Source: Paucilactobacillus nenjiangensis
GTDB taxonomy: Bacteria; Bacillota; Bacilli; Lactobacillales; Lactobacillaceae
Direction of reading: 5' to 3'
NCBI RefSeq assembly: GCF_005405445.1
Contig: NZ_BJEB01000016.1
Location: 1-37,665, forward strand
Length of the DNA: 37,665 nucleotides
The position numbers and the translations under genes are program-made. Positions 8,493 through 15,815 of the stretch are shown one piece after another (position 1 is the stretch's first letter; the number at the start of each line of letters is the position of its first letter). The notes beneath the pieces are model-generated. The model was given only the letters and a program-made list of their open reading frames with translations, was not told the DNA's origin and made no database searches.

Positions 8493-8514
8493 GAAAATGA
8501 GTTCGCTCATTTTC
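8493..8514 (+). promoter_or_regulatory. UUCG-loop hairpin in the leader of the BASS transporter
   Basis: A perfect 9-bp stem, GAAAATGAG / CTCATTTTC, encloses TTCG. It ends 24 bp before the ATG and just before the AAGGCG ribosome binding site. The following bases (AATACATA) are not a U-tract, so a simple terminator is unlikely. An mRNA-stabilising or protein-binding element is possible. Confidence 0.5.
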
Positions 8515-8538
8515 AATACATATTAAGGCGAAATTCAC

Positions 8539-9513
8539 ATGAAAAAGGTCGAAGATTTAGGTAAATTTGTGGGGAAATGGTTTACAGTCTTAGTTATTTT
8601 ATGGGCTGCATTTAATTACTTTGTGCCAGTTACAAGCGCTTGGGTAGTTCCAAACACCAAGTATTTATTGGGAATTATCTTGTTCGGAATGGATCTTACT
8701 TTAACTGGTGAAGATTTCAAACGAATTGCGCAACATCCAGTCCCAGTTTTTGCAGGAACAGTTGCTCATTATGTGATTATGCCAACATTAGCATGGGTAC
8801 TCACTTTGATTTTTCATCTTGATGGTGCCATCGCTGCCGGAGTAATTTTAGTTGGCTCATGTCCATCCGGAACTTCATCAAGTGTAATGGCCTATTTAGC
8901 TGGTGAGGATGTGGCGTTAGATGTTTCGATTGAAACACTATCAACCTTATTAGCACCAATTGCCTTACCAAGTTTATTAGTCTTATTCGCACACAAGTTT
9001 GTTTCAATTCCAACACAGTCACTATTCTTAAGTACCGTTGAAATTGTGTTGATTCAACTTGTTTTAGGGGTGGTTGTTCATACCTTATTTAAAAAACAAA
9101 TTGATAAAGTGACATTGGCTTTACCTTTAGTTTCACAAGTTGCAATTCTGTTAATCATTGGCGCTGTTATTTCCGCCAACCATGCTAACTTGTTTACTGC
9201 TACTGCAATCGTAATTCCTGTTGTTGTCCTCCATAATTTATCTGGATACGCATTAGGATTTGGCTTTTCAAAGCTCATGCGTTTACGTGATCCACAACGT
9301 AAGGCAATTACTTTTGAAGTGGGGATGCAAGATTCAAGTTTAGGAGCAACGTTAGCGATGGCTTACTTCGCACCAGCAGCTGCAATTCCTTCAACTATTT
9401 TTAGTATCTGGCACAATATCTCTGGTTCAGTTCTTTCAACTTACTGGAGAAGACATACTGAATCTAAAGCTGAAAAAGAAACCACACCTGTTACAGGTGC
9501 AGTTCAAGGATAA
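8539..9513 (+). CDS. Bile acid:sodium symporter (BASS) family transporter
   Basis: The predicted inner-membrane protein of 324 residues has about nine or ten hydrophobic segments. It carries the BASS signatures GMDLTLTGEDFKR (residues 51-63) and GSCPSGTSSSVMAYLAGEDVALDVSIET, which correspond to the sodium/substrate crossover region. Bacterial members import organic anions such as ketopantoate, pyruvate or bile acids. The substrate here cannot be told from sequence. AAGGCG precedes the ATG. It is followed by a terminator and then a drug-exporter gene, so it is probably monocistronic. Confidence 0.85.
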   Translation: MKKVEDLGKFVGKWFTVLVILWAAFNYFVPVTSAWVVPNTKYLLGIILFGMDLTLTGEDFKRIAQHPVPVFAGTVAHYVIMPTLAWVLTLIFHLDGAIAAGVILVGSCPSGTSSSVMAYLAGEDVALDVSIETLSTLLAPIALPSLLVLFAHKFVSIPTQSLFLSTVEIVLIQLVLGVVVHTLFKKQIDKVTLALPLVSQVAILLIIGAVISANHANLFTATAIVIPVVVLHNLSGYALGFGFSKLMRLRDPQRKAITFEVGMQDSSLGATLAMAYFAPAAAIPSTIFSIWHNISGSVLSTYWRRHTESKAEKETTPVTGAVQG

Positions 9514-9525
9514 TTCTTGTGAAAT

Positions 9526-9559
9526 AAAAAGGTGCCCAGTTGGGGACCTTTTTATTTTT
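9526..9559 (+). terminator. Terminator after BASS transporter
   Basis: AAAAAGGTGCCC / GGGGACCTTTTT stem with a four-base loop and one mismatch, followed by a T-rich tract (TTTATTTTT). Confidence 0.85.
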
Positions 9560-9578
9560 CAAACGAGGGAGGGATTGA

Positions 9579-10799
9579 ATGCAATCAAATTGGAAACATA
9601 ATTTATATGTCCTGTGGTTTGGTAATTTTATGACCGGGATGGGTTTTTCGATGACGATGCCATTCATGCCATTATTTGTGAAATCACTTGGCCATTTTGA
9701 CACATGGACATTGAATATTTTAAGTGGGGTCGCATTTTCAATCACGTTCCTGGCCAAAGCAATTATTTCTCCTTATTGGGGTAAATTAGCTGATCAATAC
9801 GGCCGAAAATTAATGTGTTTAAGATCTTCATTAGGAATGACAATCACCATTACTGCCTGTGGATTTGTTCCAGGGGTCGGTAGTTTGATTGTTTTACGTG
9901 CAATTCAAGGGCTATTTTCAGGATATATCAATAATGCAAATGCAATTGTCGCAGCTAGTGCACCAATGGAAGTTAACGGTAAAGCAATGGGAACTCTGGC
10001 AACAGGGAACGTGGTGGGCACGTTATTAGGACCGTTAATTGGTGGGGTATTAGCCGAGGCATATGGTTATCGAACTTCATTTTATGTAGTTGGGGCCATG
10101 ATGGCTGTTGTTTTCTTTGTAACTTTGTTCTTCGTTCATGAAGAATTTACGCCAATTAAACGTGAAGAAATGATGCCAATGAAACAAGTTTTTCACGAAA
10201 TGAAATACCCCAAGTTGATTTGGGGGTTGTTTATTACTACATTGGTGATTCAAGCAGCCAACATGTCGGTCACACCAATCTTAAGTCTATTAGTGAGTGA
10301 CTTATTGCATCATGGCGGTAGAGTGGCATTGGTTAGTGGGATTATTTCGTCGTTACCAGGTATTGTCACGTTATTCACTGCACCATTTTTGGGAGCTTTG
10401 AGTGACAAATATGGTCCGGAGAAAATCTTGACTGGTGGCTTAATCTTAGCGGTAATGACCTTTTCGGCAATGAGTTTTGTAACCAACGTCTATCAGTTAG
10501 GTGTTTGGCGAGCAGTCTTAGGTATTTCAGACGCTGCCTTATTGCCAGCTGTTCAATCGTTGATGGTCGGTTATGTACCAAAGCAGGCATTCGGTCGAAT
10601 TTTCAGTTGGAATCAATCGTTTCAAGCAATGGGAAGTGTTGTGGGTCCCATGTTAGGTTCAGTCGTCGCCAGCATTTTTGCTTATCAAAGCGTCTTTATG
10701 ATGACTGCTATCATGGAAATCTTCAATTTCATCTTCCTCTTTCCAATTGCCAAAGCCATTTGGCAAGGTAAAAAACAGCAGAAAAAAGTGGAAGCATAA
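9579..10799 (+). CDS. MFS multidrug efflux transporter, PmrA-like (DHA1 family)
   Basis: This is a 12-helix major facilitator protein of 406 residues. It opens with WKHNLYVLWFGNFMTGMGFS, very like pneumococcal PmrA, and has the MFS motif A variant GKLADQYGRKLM between helices 2 and 3. The motif C region GTLLGPLIGGVLAE marks proton-driven drug/H+ antiporters. The second half repeats the pattern with GALSDKYGPEKI. The likely role is export of hydrophobic drugs or dyes; the substrate is unknown. GAGGGAGGG lies five bases before the ATG. It follows the BASS terminator closely, and no clear promoter of its own was seen, so read-through may drive it. Confidence 0.85.
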   Translation: MQSNWKHNLYVLWFGNFMTGMGFSMTMPFMPLFVKSLGHFDTWTLNILSGVAFSITFLAKAIISPYWGKLADQYGRKLMCLRSSLGMTITITACGFVPGVGSLIVLRAIQGLFSGYINNANAIVAASAPMEVNGKAMGTLATGNVVGTLLGPLIGGVLAEAYGYRTSFYVVGAMMAVVFFVTLFFVHEEFTPIKREEMMPMKQVFHEMKYPKLIWGLFITTLVIQAANMSVTPILSLLVSDLLHHGGRVALVSGIISSLPGIVTLFTAPFLGALSDKYGPEKILTGGLILAVMTFSAMSFVTNVYQLGVWRAVLGISDAALLPAVQSLMVGYVPKQAFGRIFSWNQSFQAMGSVVGPMLGSVVASIFAYQSVFMMTAIMEIFNFIFLFPIAKAIWQGKKQQKKVEA

Positions 10800-10803
10800 A
10801 CTA

Positions 10804-10942
10804 GGTGCGAATCACCACGGGCTGCATTTGAGTATAACGAATGAGCACGAAGATAAGTGGGCTACTTATCAAGGTGGTCAAAGTTAGACGGAGAATGTAG
10901 TGGGGATGAGCCTGATTAAATTTAGGGTGCGAATCACCACGG
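10804..10942. repeat. Repeat family, locus B: ~122-bp unit flanked by 17-bp direct repeats
   Basis: GGTGCGAATCACCACGG occurs identically at 10804-10820 and 10926-10942, a period of 122 bp that matches the 123/126-bp period of locus A. The unit between contains GGGCTGC, TTGAGTATAAC and a central ATAAGT-N5-ACTTAT inverted repeat (10853-10869). The second repeat starts another unit that is cut short. GGTG and CACC within the 17-mer can themselves pair. No ORF is supported. Confidence 0.75.
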
Positions 10943-10955
10943 TTTTCATTTCAAA

Positions 10956-10996
10956 ACAAAAAAGCGCCGGATAAGTAAATTACTTACCGACGCGCT
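10956..10996 (-). terminator. Terminator of GNAT-VOC operon
   Basis: On the minus strand a long GC-based stem (AGCGCGTCGGTAAGTAA / TTACTTATCCGGCGCT) is followed by TTTTTTGTTTTG, just after the VOC gene stop. Confidence 0.9.
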
Positions 10997-11001
10997 CAAG
11001 T

Positions 11002-11382
11002 TTATGCTTCAACAGCAATTTCAAGTAAATTGCCATCTGGATCATTAATAAATAACGAAGTTAATTGACTGTGGGCACCTTGATGTTCACTAGGTCCATC
11101 AAGGATAGGAATATAATAACTTCGTAGATGGTTTTCTACATCTGATAATTGTTCTTTAACAATAAAGCAAAAGGCAGCTGATCCGGCTGCTTTTTGTTTG
11201 GCTTCTAACGACTGATTTTCAGTTATTAGCTTAAAGTCTAATGCTTGCTTACCACATAGCATTAATGCATGGGTGTCATCTTGGTGTAAAACCGGCATGT
11301 CAAAAGTTTCGTGATAAAAGCGAATAGTGCGGTCTAAATCGTTGACGTACATCGTTACGTGGTCAATATCTCTAATTTTCAT
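11002..11382 (-). CDS. VOC (glyoxalase/bleomycin-resistance) family protein
   Basis: A 126-residue single-module vicinal oxygen chelate protein. It begins IRDIDHVTMYVNDLDRTIRFY, with His8 as a probable metal ligand, and ends FINDPDGNLLEIAVEA, whose Glu is the usual last ligand. Relatives include glyoxalases, FosA-like thiol transferases and dioxygenases; the reaction here is not determinable. I start at ATG 11382, which has AAGGAG eight bases upstream. The longer open frame to 11442 adds a non-homologous leader that overlaps the upstream gene. It follows the GNAT gene by 29 bp, suggesting co-transcription. Confidence 0.85.
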   Translation of the reverse strand: MKIRDIDHVTMYVNDLDRTIRFYHETFDMPVLHQDDTHALMLCGKQALDFKLITENQSLEAKQKAAGSAAFCFIVKEQLSDVENHLRSYYIPILDGPSEHQGAHSQLTSLFINDPDGNLLEIAVEA

Positions 11383-11411
11383 TGGGTAAAACTCCTTATT
11401 ATTGTTCGTCG

Positions 11412-11861
11412 TTAAATTGTGGCGTGGTTTTGTTGATGCCAAACCATTAAAAATTCAACTTCATTAGTTTTTAAATCGACATCTGTAGCTTGAGCGATGA
11501 ATCCGTTCGTAATATAAAAGTTAACAGCAGCGACATTTTTTTCATACACCGATAATTTCAAAGACGAATTCGTTTGTTTGACGGTTTCAAGTAGTGCACC
11601 ACCGATACCTTGGTGGCGATAATCATTTCTGACAAACAGGCCAGCAATGTAAGAGTCCGATAAGCCTAAAAACGCCACGATTTCATCATTTTCAATGGCA
11701 ACATATAACTCTGCATCAGGCAGTGATTTTTGCACATCTTCGTAATTATCACGCCAGTATTGTTCATCGACAAAATGGTGCGCTTCAATGTTCACATTGA
11801 GCCAAATATTTAAAATTTTATTGAGTTGTTCAATAGACGGATTGTCCAGTTTTGTAATCAT
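11412..11861 (-). CDS. GNAT family N-acetyltransferase (YjaB-like)
   Basis: A 149-residue acetyl-CoA-dependent acetyltransferase fold. The acetyl-CoA loop is visible as NDYRHQGIGGALLETV (R/Q-x-x-G-x-G/A motif, about residues 80-95), preceded by the strand IAGLFV and followed by LSVYEKNVAAVNFYITNGF, a typical GNAT motif B. The acceptor is unknown. ATG 11861 is chosen because AGGA lies about six bases upstream; an in-frame ATG at 11906 has no good ribosome binding site. It is the first gene of a two-gene unit with the VOC protein and is divergent from the ABC-F gene. Confidence 0.85.
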   Translation of the reverse strand: MITKLDNPSIEQLNKILNIWLNVNIEAHHFVDEQYWRDNYEDVQKSLPDAELYVAIENDEIVAFLGLSDSYIAGLFVRNDYRHQGIGGALLETVKQTNSSLKLSVYEKNVAAVNFYITNGFIAQATDVDLKTNEVEFLMVWHQQNHATI

Positions 11862-11917
11862 AATTTTTCCTAACAATGAATTATTTGTACGTAAGAGAGT
11901 ATTCATTTATTGTAACT

Positions 11918-11962
11918 TTGAAAATCAATGGCGACAAGAGTACAATTGAATTTTGATTGTAC
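11918..11962 (+). promoter_or_regulatory. ABC-F promoter overlapped by an inverted repeat
   Basis: TTGAAA (11918-11923), a 17-bp spacer and TACAAT (11941-11946) form a promoter. The inverted repeat GTACAAT-N9-ATTGTAC (11940-11962) covers the -10 and the start point, the position expected for a repressor operator. Confidence 0.55.
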
Positions 11963-11988
11963 ACGTAGAATGAAAGGTAATATTAGAG

Positions 11989-13533
11989 ATGAGTTTATTA
12001 GAAGTGCAAGACTTGAGTATGAGTTTTGCAGATAAAAAATTATATGATGACGCTAGTTTTCAACTAAACCAGTCGGACCACATGGGAATTGTTGGTCAAA
12101 ATGGAGCTGGTAAAAGTACGTTAATTAAAATCATTACGGGAAAGATTTTGGCCGTTGAAGGTAGTATTAAATGGCAAAATCATACGAAAATTGGTTATTT
12201 GGATCAATATGCTGATATCGAAGCTGGGTCAACGTTACAACAATTTTTGCATACAGCTTTCAATGATTTATTTGAGATTAATGATCAAATGAATCAGGCC
12301 TATGCCGAATATGCAGAAACCTTAGATGAAAAGCTTTTAACCCGTGCAGGTCGTTTTCAAGAACAATTAGATGCACGTAACTTCTATGATATCGAAACAG
12401 AAGTTGATAGAGTTATCTCTGGTCTTGGTTTGGATTCAATTGGTTTGGATCACGTTGTATCTGAAATGAGTGGGGGCCAACGTTCGAAAATTATTTTGGC
12501 TAAACTGCTCCTTGAAAGTCCCGATGTTATCTTACTGGACGAACCAACCAACTATTTGGATACTACCCACATTGAATGGCTAATTGATTATCTGAATAGT
12601 TTTACCGGTGCGGCAATGATTATCTCCCATGATTATGATTTCCTAGAACAGGTTACTAATTGTATTTGTGATGTGTCGTTTGGTAAAATTACGAAGTATC
12701 GTGGTAGTTTTAAGAAAGCGATGCGTCAAAAAGAAGAACGAAAAGAAGTTCAGTTAAAAGAATACGAAAAGCAACAAGTTGAAATTGAAAAAGCAGAAAA
12801 ATTCATTAAAAAGAATAAAGCTGGTTCAAAATCAACGATGGCTAAGTCTCGTGAGAAAATGTTGGCGCGGATGGAACGGATTGATCCACCTTCAGATAAT
12901 TTGGTGGCCAGTTTCAAATTTCCATATGAAGATACCGGTTCCCAAAATGCTTTACGAGTTGAAAACCTTTCGGTCGGGTACAACAAACCACTCTTAGCTC
13001 CCGTCACATTTTCGATGAGTAGTGGTGAAAAATTGGTCTTTAAAGGATTTAATGGGGTTGGTAAGTCAACGTTGATTAAATCAATTTTGGGTGAAATTGA
13101 AGCTAAAGGTGGCTCAGCTGAGTTCTCTCCTTCAGCAATCGTGAATTATTTTAACCAAGATTTAGATTGGAAAAATGATGAATTAACGCCACTAGAAACG
13201 ATTCAAGAAATGTATCCTACAATGTTACCCAAGACGATTCGGACGCGGTTAGCGCGTGCAGGAATCAACTCAGCTAATACGATGAAGCCAATGAATTTGC
13301 TTTCTGGTGGAGAACAAACTAAGGTTAAGTTAGCAATTTTGGAATTGACCCCAAGTAATTTCTTAATTATGGATGAACCAACGAATCATCTTGATGATGA
13401 AACTAAAGACGGCTTAAAACGTGCGTTAAAAACGTTCCGCGGTAATTTGATCTTAGTTAGCCATGAAGAAGGCTTTTATGACGGGTTAGCCGACAAGATA
13501 TTGAACGTTGAAGCGTTAAGCCTGAAGAAATAG
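11989..13533 (+). CDS. ABC-F family ATPase (ribosome-associated, two ABC domains)
   Basis: A 514-residue soluble protein with two ATP-binding cassettes and no membrane segment, the ABC-F layout. Domain 1 has Walker A GQNGAGKST (residues 36-44), signature MSGGQ and LLDEPTNYLD. Domain 2 has GFNGVGKST, LSGGEQ and IMDEPTNHLDD. The charged linker between them (about residues 245-310) corresponds to the ribosome-contacting P-site tRNA interaction motif. Members are translation factors (EttA, YkpA/YbiT, YdiF types) or ribosome-protecting antibiotic-resistance proteins. I cannot assign the subgroup, although the promoter-overlapping palindrome suggests regulated expression. A small membrane-protein gene follows 28 bp downstream. 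Confidence 0.88.
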   Translation: MSLLEVQDLSMSFADKKLYDDASFQLNQSDHMGIVGQNGAGKSTLIKIITGKILAVEGSIKWQNHTKIGYLDQYADIEAGSTLQQFLHTAFNDLFEINDQMNQAYAEYAETLDEKLLTRAGRFQEQLDARNFYDIETEVDRVISGLGLDSIGLDHVVSEMSGGQRSKIILAKLLLESPDVILLDEPTNYLDTTHIEWLIDYLNSFTGAAMIISHDYDFLEQVTNCICDVSFGKITKYRGSFKKAMRQKEERKEVQLKEYEKQQVEIEKAEKFIKKNKAGSKSTMAKSREKMLARMERIDPPSDNLVASFKFPYEDTGSQNALRVENLSVGYNKPLLAPVTFSMSSGEKLVFKGFNGVGKSTLIKSILGEIEAKGGSAEFSPSAIVNYFNQDLDWKNDELTPLETIQEMYPTMLPKTIRTRLARAGINSANTMKPMNLLSGGEQTKVKLAILELTPSNFLIMDEPTNHLDDETKDGLKRALKTFRGNLILVSHEEGFYDGLADKILNVEALSLKK

Positions 13534-13561
13534 TGCCTCAGTATGACTGGCGGAGGGAAAT

Positions 13562-13891
13562 ATGAAAAAGTTTATATCAATTGTGCGAAGCATTGAGGGA
13601 ATTCTTTTGATTATCTGTTCAGGACTAGTCGTACGTGATAATACGATAGCGTCGCACTTTAATAGTTCTGGTAAATTTGACGCTTATGGGAGTGGCATTG
13701 AAATAATTATTGCTCCAATAGTGGTGATTTGGATTGGCGAAGTGATGATTGCTATTGATAAAGCCAGCCGTAAAAAAGCCGGAACTGTTGATTCTCCATT
13801 TATCTATGTCAATGAATGGCAACAAATTGTTGCACTGACAGTGATTAGTGTAGTTTTATTAATTTTAATGATACTTAAAATTGTTTTTTAA
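13562..13891 (+). CDS. Small membrane protein with DUF1648-like motif
   Basis: A 109-residue protein with three predicted hydrophobic segments (about residues 8-24, 46-66 and 88-109). Between the first two is IASHFNSSGKFDAYGSG, which resembles the DUF1648 signature (P-x-H-F/W-N-x-x-G-x-x-D-x-x-G-S) found at the N terminus of SdpI-like and related membrane proteins. The function is not known. GGAGGG lies four bases before the ATG, and the gene is probably co-transcribed with the ABC-F gene upstream. A strong hairpin follows. Confidence 0.7.
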   Translation: MKKFISIVRSIEGILLIICSGLVVRDNTIASHFNSSGKFDAYGSGIEIIIAPIVVIWIGEVMIAIDKASRKKAGTVDSPFIYVNEWQQIVALTVISVVLLILMILKIVF

Positions 13892-13902
13892 AGACAATAA
13901 AG

Positions 13903-13937
13903 ACGAGGATTATCGCAATTGCGGTAATCCTCGTTTG
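13903..13937. terminator. Terminator between ABC-F unit and convergent DMT gene
   Basis: ACGAGGATTA / TAATCCTCGT, 10 bp, with a further inner CGCAATTGCG pairing. T-tracts are short on both sides (TTTGCT on plus, CTTTATTGTCTTT on minus). It probably serves both converging units. Confidence 0.7.
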
Positions 13938-13966
13938 CTATCTATATGTAAAAATATTGAGTATCA

Positions 13967-14917
13967 TTATCGCAAACTAATTCCAATGATCCCAATCACC
14001 ATGATAATCAAACCGGCTAATTGCCATCCACCTGGGATTGCGTGCCCTAAGAACAATACACTAAGGAGGACCGAAAAAACGACCTCCATGGATTGTGTGG
14101 CTTCGACTTTGGCCAGGCTCGGCATGTGTTTGGCAACCATTGAAGTGGCTTGGAAAAATAGTACGGTAGCTACGACTCCAGATGATAGAGCCACACTGAA
14201 GGTATTTTCTAGCATGCCAACAGTGGGGGCACCAGCTTTGAAATAACTGATGATGGCCAGAATAATCCAGGTTGGATATGAACAAATCAGCATTCCGAAA
14301 ACTTTTTCGACACCATTTACTTCAGGACTAGCAGCCATTACTTTCCGATTGCCTAGGGGATATGAAATGGCGGCAATTAATAGACTAATCAAACTTAAAC
14401 CTAAATGCGCAATTCCATTCAGCTGTTGTGAGTAATTGATGACCGTTAATAACACGCCTGACAAGATTAGTACGGTCCAAGGGAGTGAACGATAGGGAAT
14501 CTTTAAACGTTGATATTTAACGACTGAATTATCGATAATGGGAACTTTGACCAGCGGAGTCAGTAAGACGCCACAAATGATGGTAAACTGCCAAGTGCTG
14601 GAGACTAGCCATCCTGGTAAATAGAGACTGGCTAAGCACAATGGAGCATAGAAGAGGACGAAACAAAATTGACTCCAAATCAACCAAGACCATTTGTGGG
14701 CGCTAATAGATTTAAAAACTTTTTTGAAGGAACTATGAGTCAGTGGGAGCCACATGACGATTAACATCATGGGCAAGGTCCATAAGTAACGCAGAGAGGC
14801 AGTCCAAAGCCAGTAACCGTGACTATTCGCCATCACCTCATTTAGTACGAAAGTAAGTGAGAAGAAGAATGCGGAAATAATCCCAATAATAATTGCAGTG
14901 TAACTTTTAGTCCGCAT
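13967..14917 (-). CDS. DMT-superfamily multidrug-resistance-type transporter
   Basis: A 316-residue polytopic membrane protein with about ten hydrophobic helices in two halves. It begins with a charged tip then IIIGIISAFFFSLTFVLNEVM, and repeats toward the C terminus (ALSSGVVATVLFFQATSMV, VEATQSMEVVFSVLLSVLFLG). It matches the drug/metabolite transporter family, most like the proteins annotated as multidrug resistance efflux transporters (EmrE-like, PF13536 as I recall). The substrate is unknown. I start at ATG 14917, which has GGTGA just upstream. The longer frame to 14989 adds a leader unlike the family. It appears monocistronic. Confidence 0.78.
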   Translation of the reverse strand: MRTKSYTAIIIGIISAFFFSLTFVLNEVMANSHGYWLWTASLRYLWTLPMMLIVMWLPLTHSSFKKVFKSISAHKWSWLIWSQFCFVLFYAPLCLASLYLPGWLVSSTWQFTIICGVLLTPLVKVPIIDNSVVKYQRLKIPYRSLPWTVLILSGVLLTVINYSQQLNGIAHLGLSLISLLIAAISYPLGNRKVMAASPEVNGVEKVFGMLICSYPTWIILAIISYFKAGAPTVGMLENTFSVALSSGVVATVLFFQATSMVAKHMPSLAKVEATQSMEVVFSVLLSVLFLGHAIPGGWQLAGLIIMVIGIIGISLR

Positions 14918-14990
14918 CAGTTCACCGGCTTTCAAATTTATATGTATGTAAATCATCTTAGCAGTCTCAATATCGACAAGCAAAGACAAT

Positions 14991-15032
14991 TAAAAAAACC
15001 TTCTTATCCAAATAAAAACGGGTAAGAAAGTT
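14991..15032 (-). terminator. Terminator of HAD phosphatase gene
   Basis: On the minus strand, AACTTTCTTACCC pairs with GGATAAGAAGGTT and is followed by TTTTTTAATT, immediately past the HAD stop. Confidence 0.85.
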
Positions 15033-15046
15033 ATTTTTGTAAAGAA

Positions 15047-15673
15047 TTATAGTAATTTTAGTAAGTCAGATGGATGTGTGAGTTTGTAATCAGCATCAGC
15101 TAATCGTTCTGGCATTGCAGCACCCCACATTGCACCGGCAAATTTAATTCCAGCGGCATGGGCAGCTCTCATATCATTAATTGTATCACCGACGTAAACG
15201 GAATCTTCAGCAATACCGTTACCTTCTTTAATCCCTGCGAGAATTGGATCTGGAGCAGGTTTATGGTTTTTCGTGTCAGAGGCAGTCACAGCACCACTGA
15301 AGTATTTAGCAATTTCAAATTTTGGAATGAATTCTGCTTCATATTCGTCCCGAACTTTAGAGGTAGCGACAATCAACTTAACCCCATCTGCATCGTTGAG
15401 TTGAGCCAAAGTGTCATCAACACCATCAAAAGTATTGATAGTCGTATTTTGTGCGTAGACTACTTTGTACCATTCATCTTCAATCGCTTGTCGATCTGCT
15501 TCAGGGACACCAATTTGTCCGAGTGCGTCCGCAGCGGTAATCCCAAAGAGTGGTTTAGTTTCTTCATGAGTGATGTTATAACCATGCTTAGCTAAAATAG
15601 ATTGTAATGGTAATAAGTACATATCCATTGTGTCAATTAAAGTGCCATCTAAATCAAAAATAAAGTTTTTCAT
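15047..15673 (-). CDS. HAD-family hydrolase, phosphoglycolate phosphatase-like
   Basis: A 208-residue cytoplasmic HAD phosphatase. Motif I is FDLDGTLID (nucleophile Asp7 and acid Asp9). A helical cap (about 15-85) marks subclass I. Motif II is VATSK, the motif III lysine lies in HKPAPDP, and motif IV is VGDTINDMRAA. It resembles Gph and beta-phosphoglucomutase-like proteins; the substrate cannot be assigned. GGAGA precedes the ATG by seven bases. A promoter (TTGCTG, 16 bp, TATCAT) lies upstream and a terminator downstream, so it is monocistronic. Confidence 0.88.
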   Translation of the reverse strand: MKNFIFDLDGTLIDTMDMYLLPLQSILAKHGYNITHEETKPLFGITAADALGQIGVPEADRQAIEDEWYKVVYAQNTTINTFDGVDDTLAQLNDADGVKLIVATSKVRDEYEAEFIPKFEIAKYFSGAVTASDTKNHKPAPDPILAGIKEGNGIAEDSVYVGDTINDMRAAHAAGIKFAGAMWGAAMPERLADADYKLTHPSDLLKLL

Positions 15674-15705
15674 GTAAGGTTCTCCTGTCAGTATTGATTA
15701 CTTCT

Positions 15706-15733
15706 ATGATACCAGAATTAGCGTAATCAGCAA
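15706..15733 (-). promoter_or_regulatory. Promoter of HAD phosphatase gene
   Basis: On the minus strand TTGCTG, a 16-bp spacer and TATCAT, the last preceded by TGG (extended -10). Confidence 0.6.
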
Positions 15734-15768
15734 CCGGTTACAATGCTTATCTAGTATAATAACTAGAC

Positions 15769-15802
15769 AAAAAAGGTACATCTCGGGGATGAGATGTACC
15801 TT
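15769..15802 (-). terminator. Terminator of tetR-yhgE operon
   Basis: Perfect 12-bp stem AAGGTACATCTC / GAGATGTACCTT with a six-base loop; on the minus strand six T follow. It lies just past the yhgE stop. Confidence 0.93.
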
Positions 15803-15815
15803 AATTTAATGAAAA

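Noticed and set aside
10804-10942. Repeats as a CRISPR array
   Set aside because: Only two direct repeats, 105 bp apart, with a structured and family-related 'spacer' and no cas genes; not a CRISPR.
13881-14435. Plus-strand open frames opposite the DMT transporter gene
   Set aside because: Shadows of the real minus-strand membrane protein gene; no ribosome binding site and composition unlike a protein.
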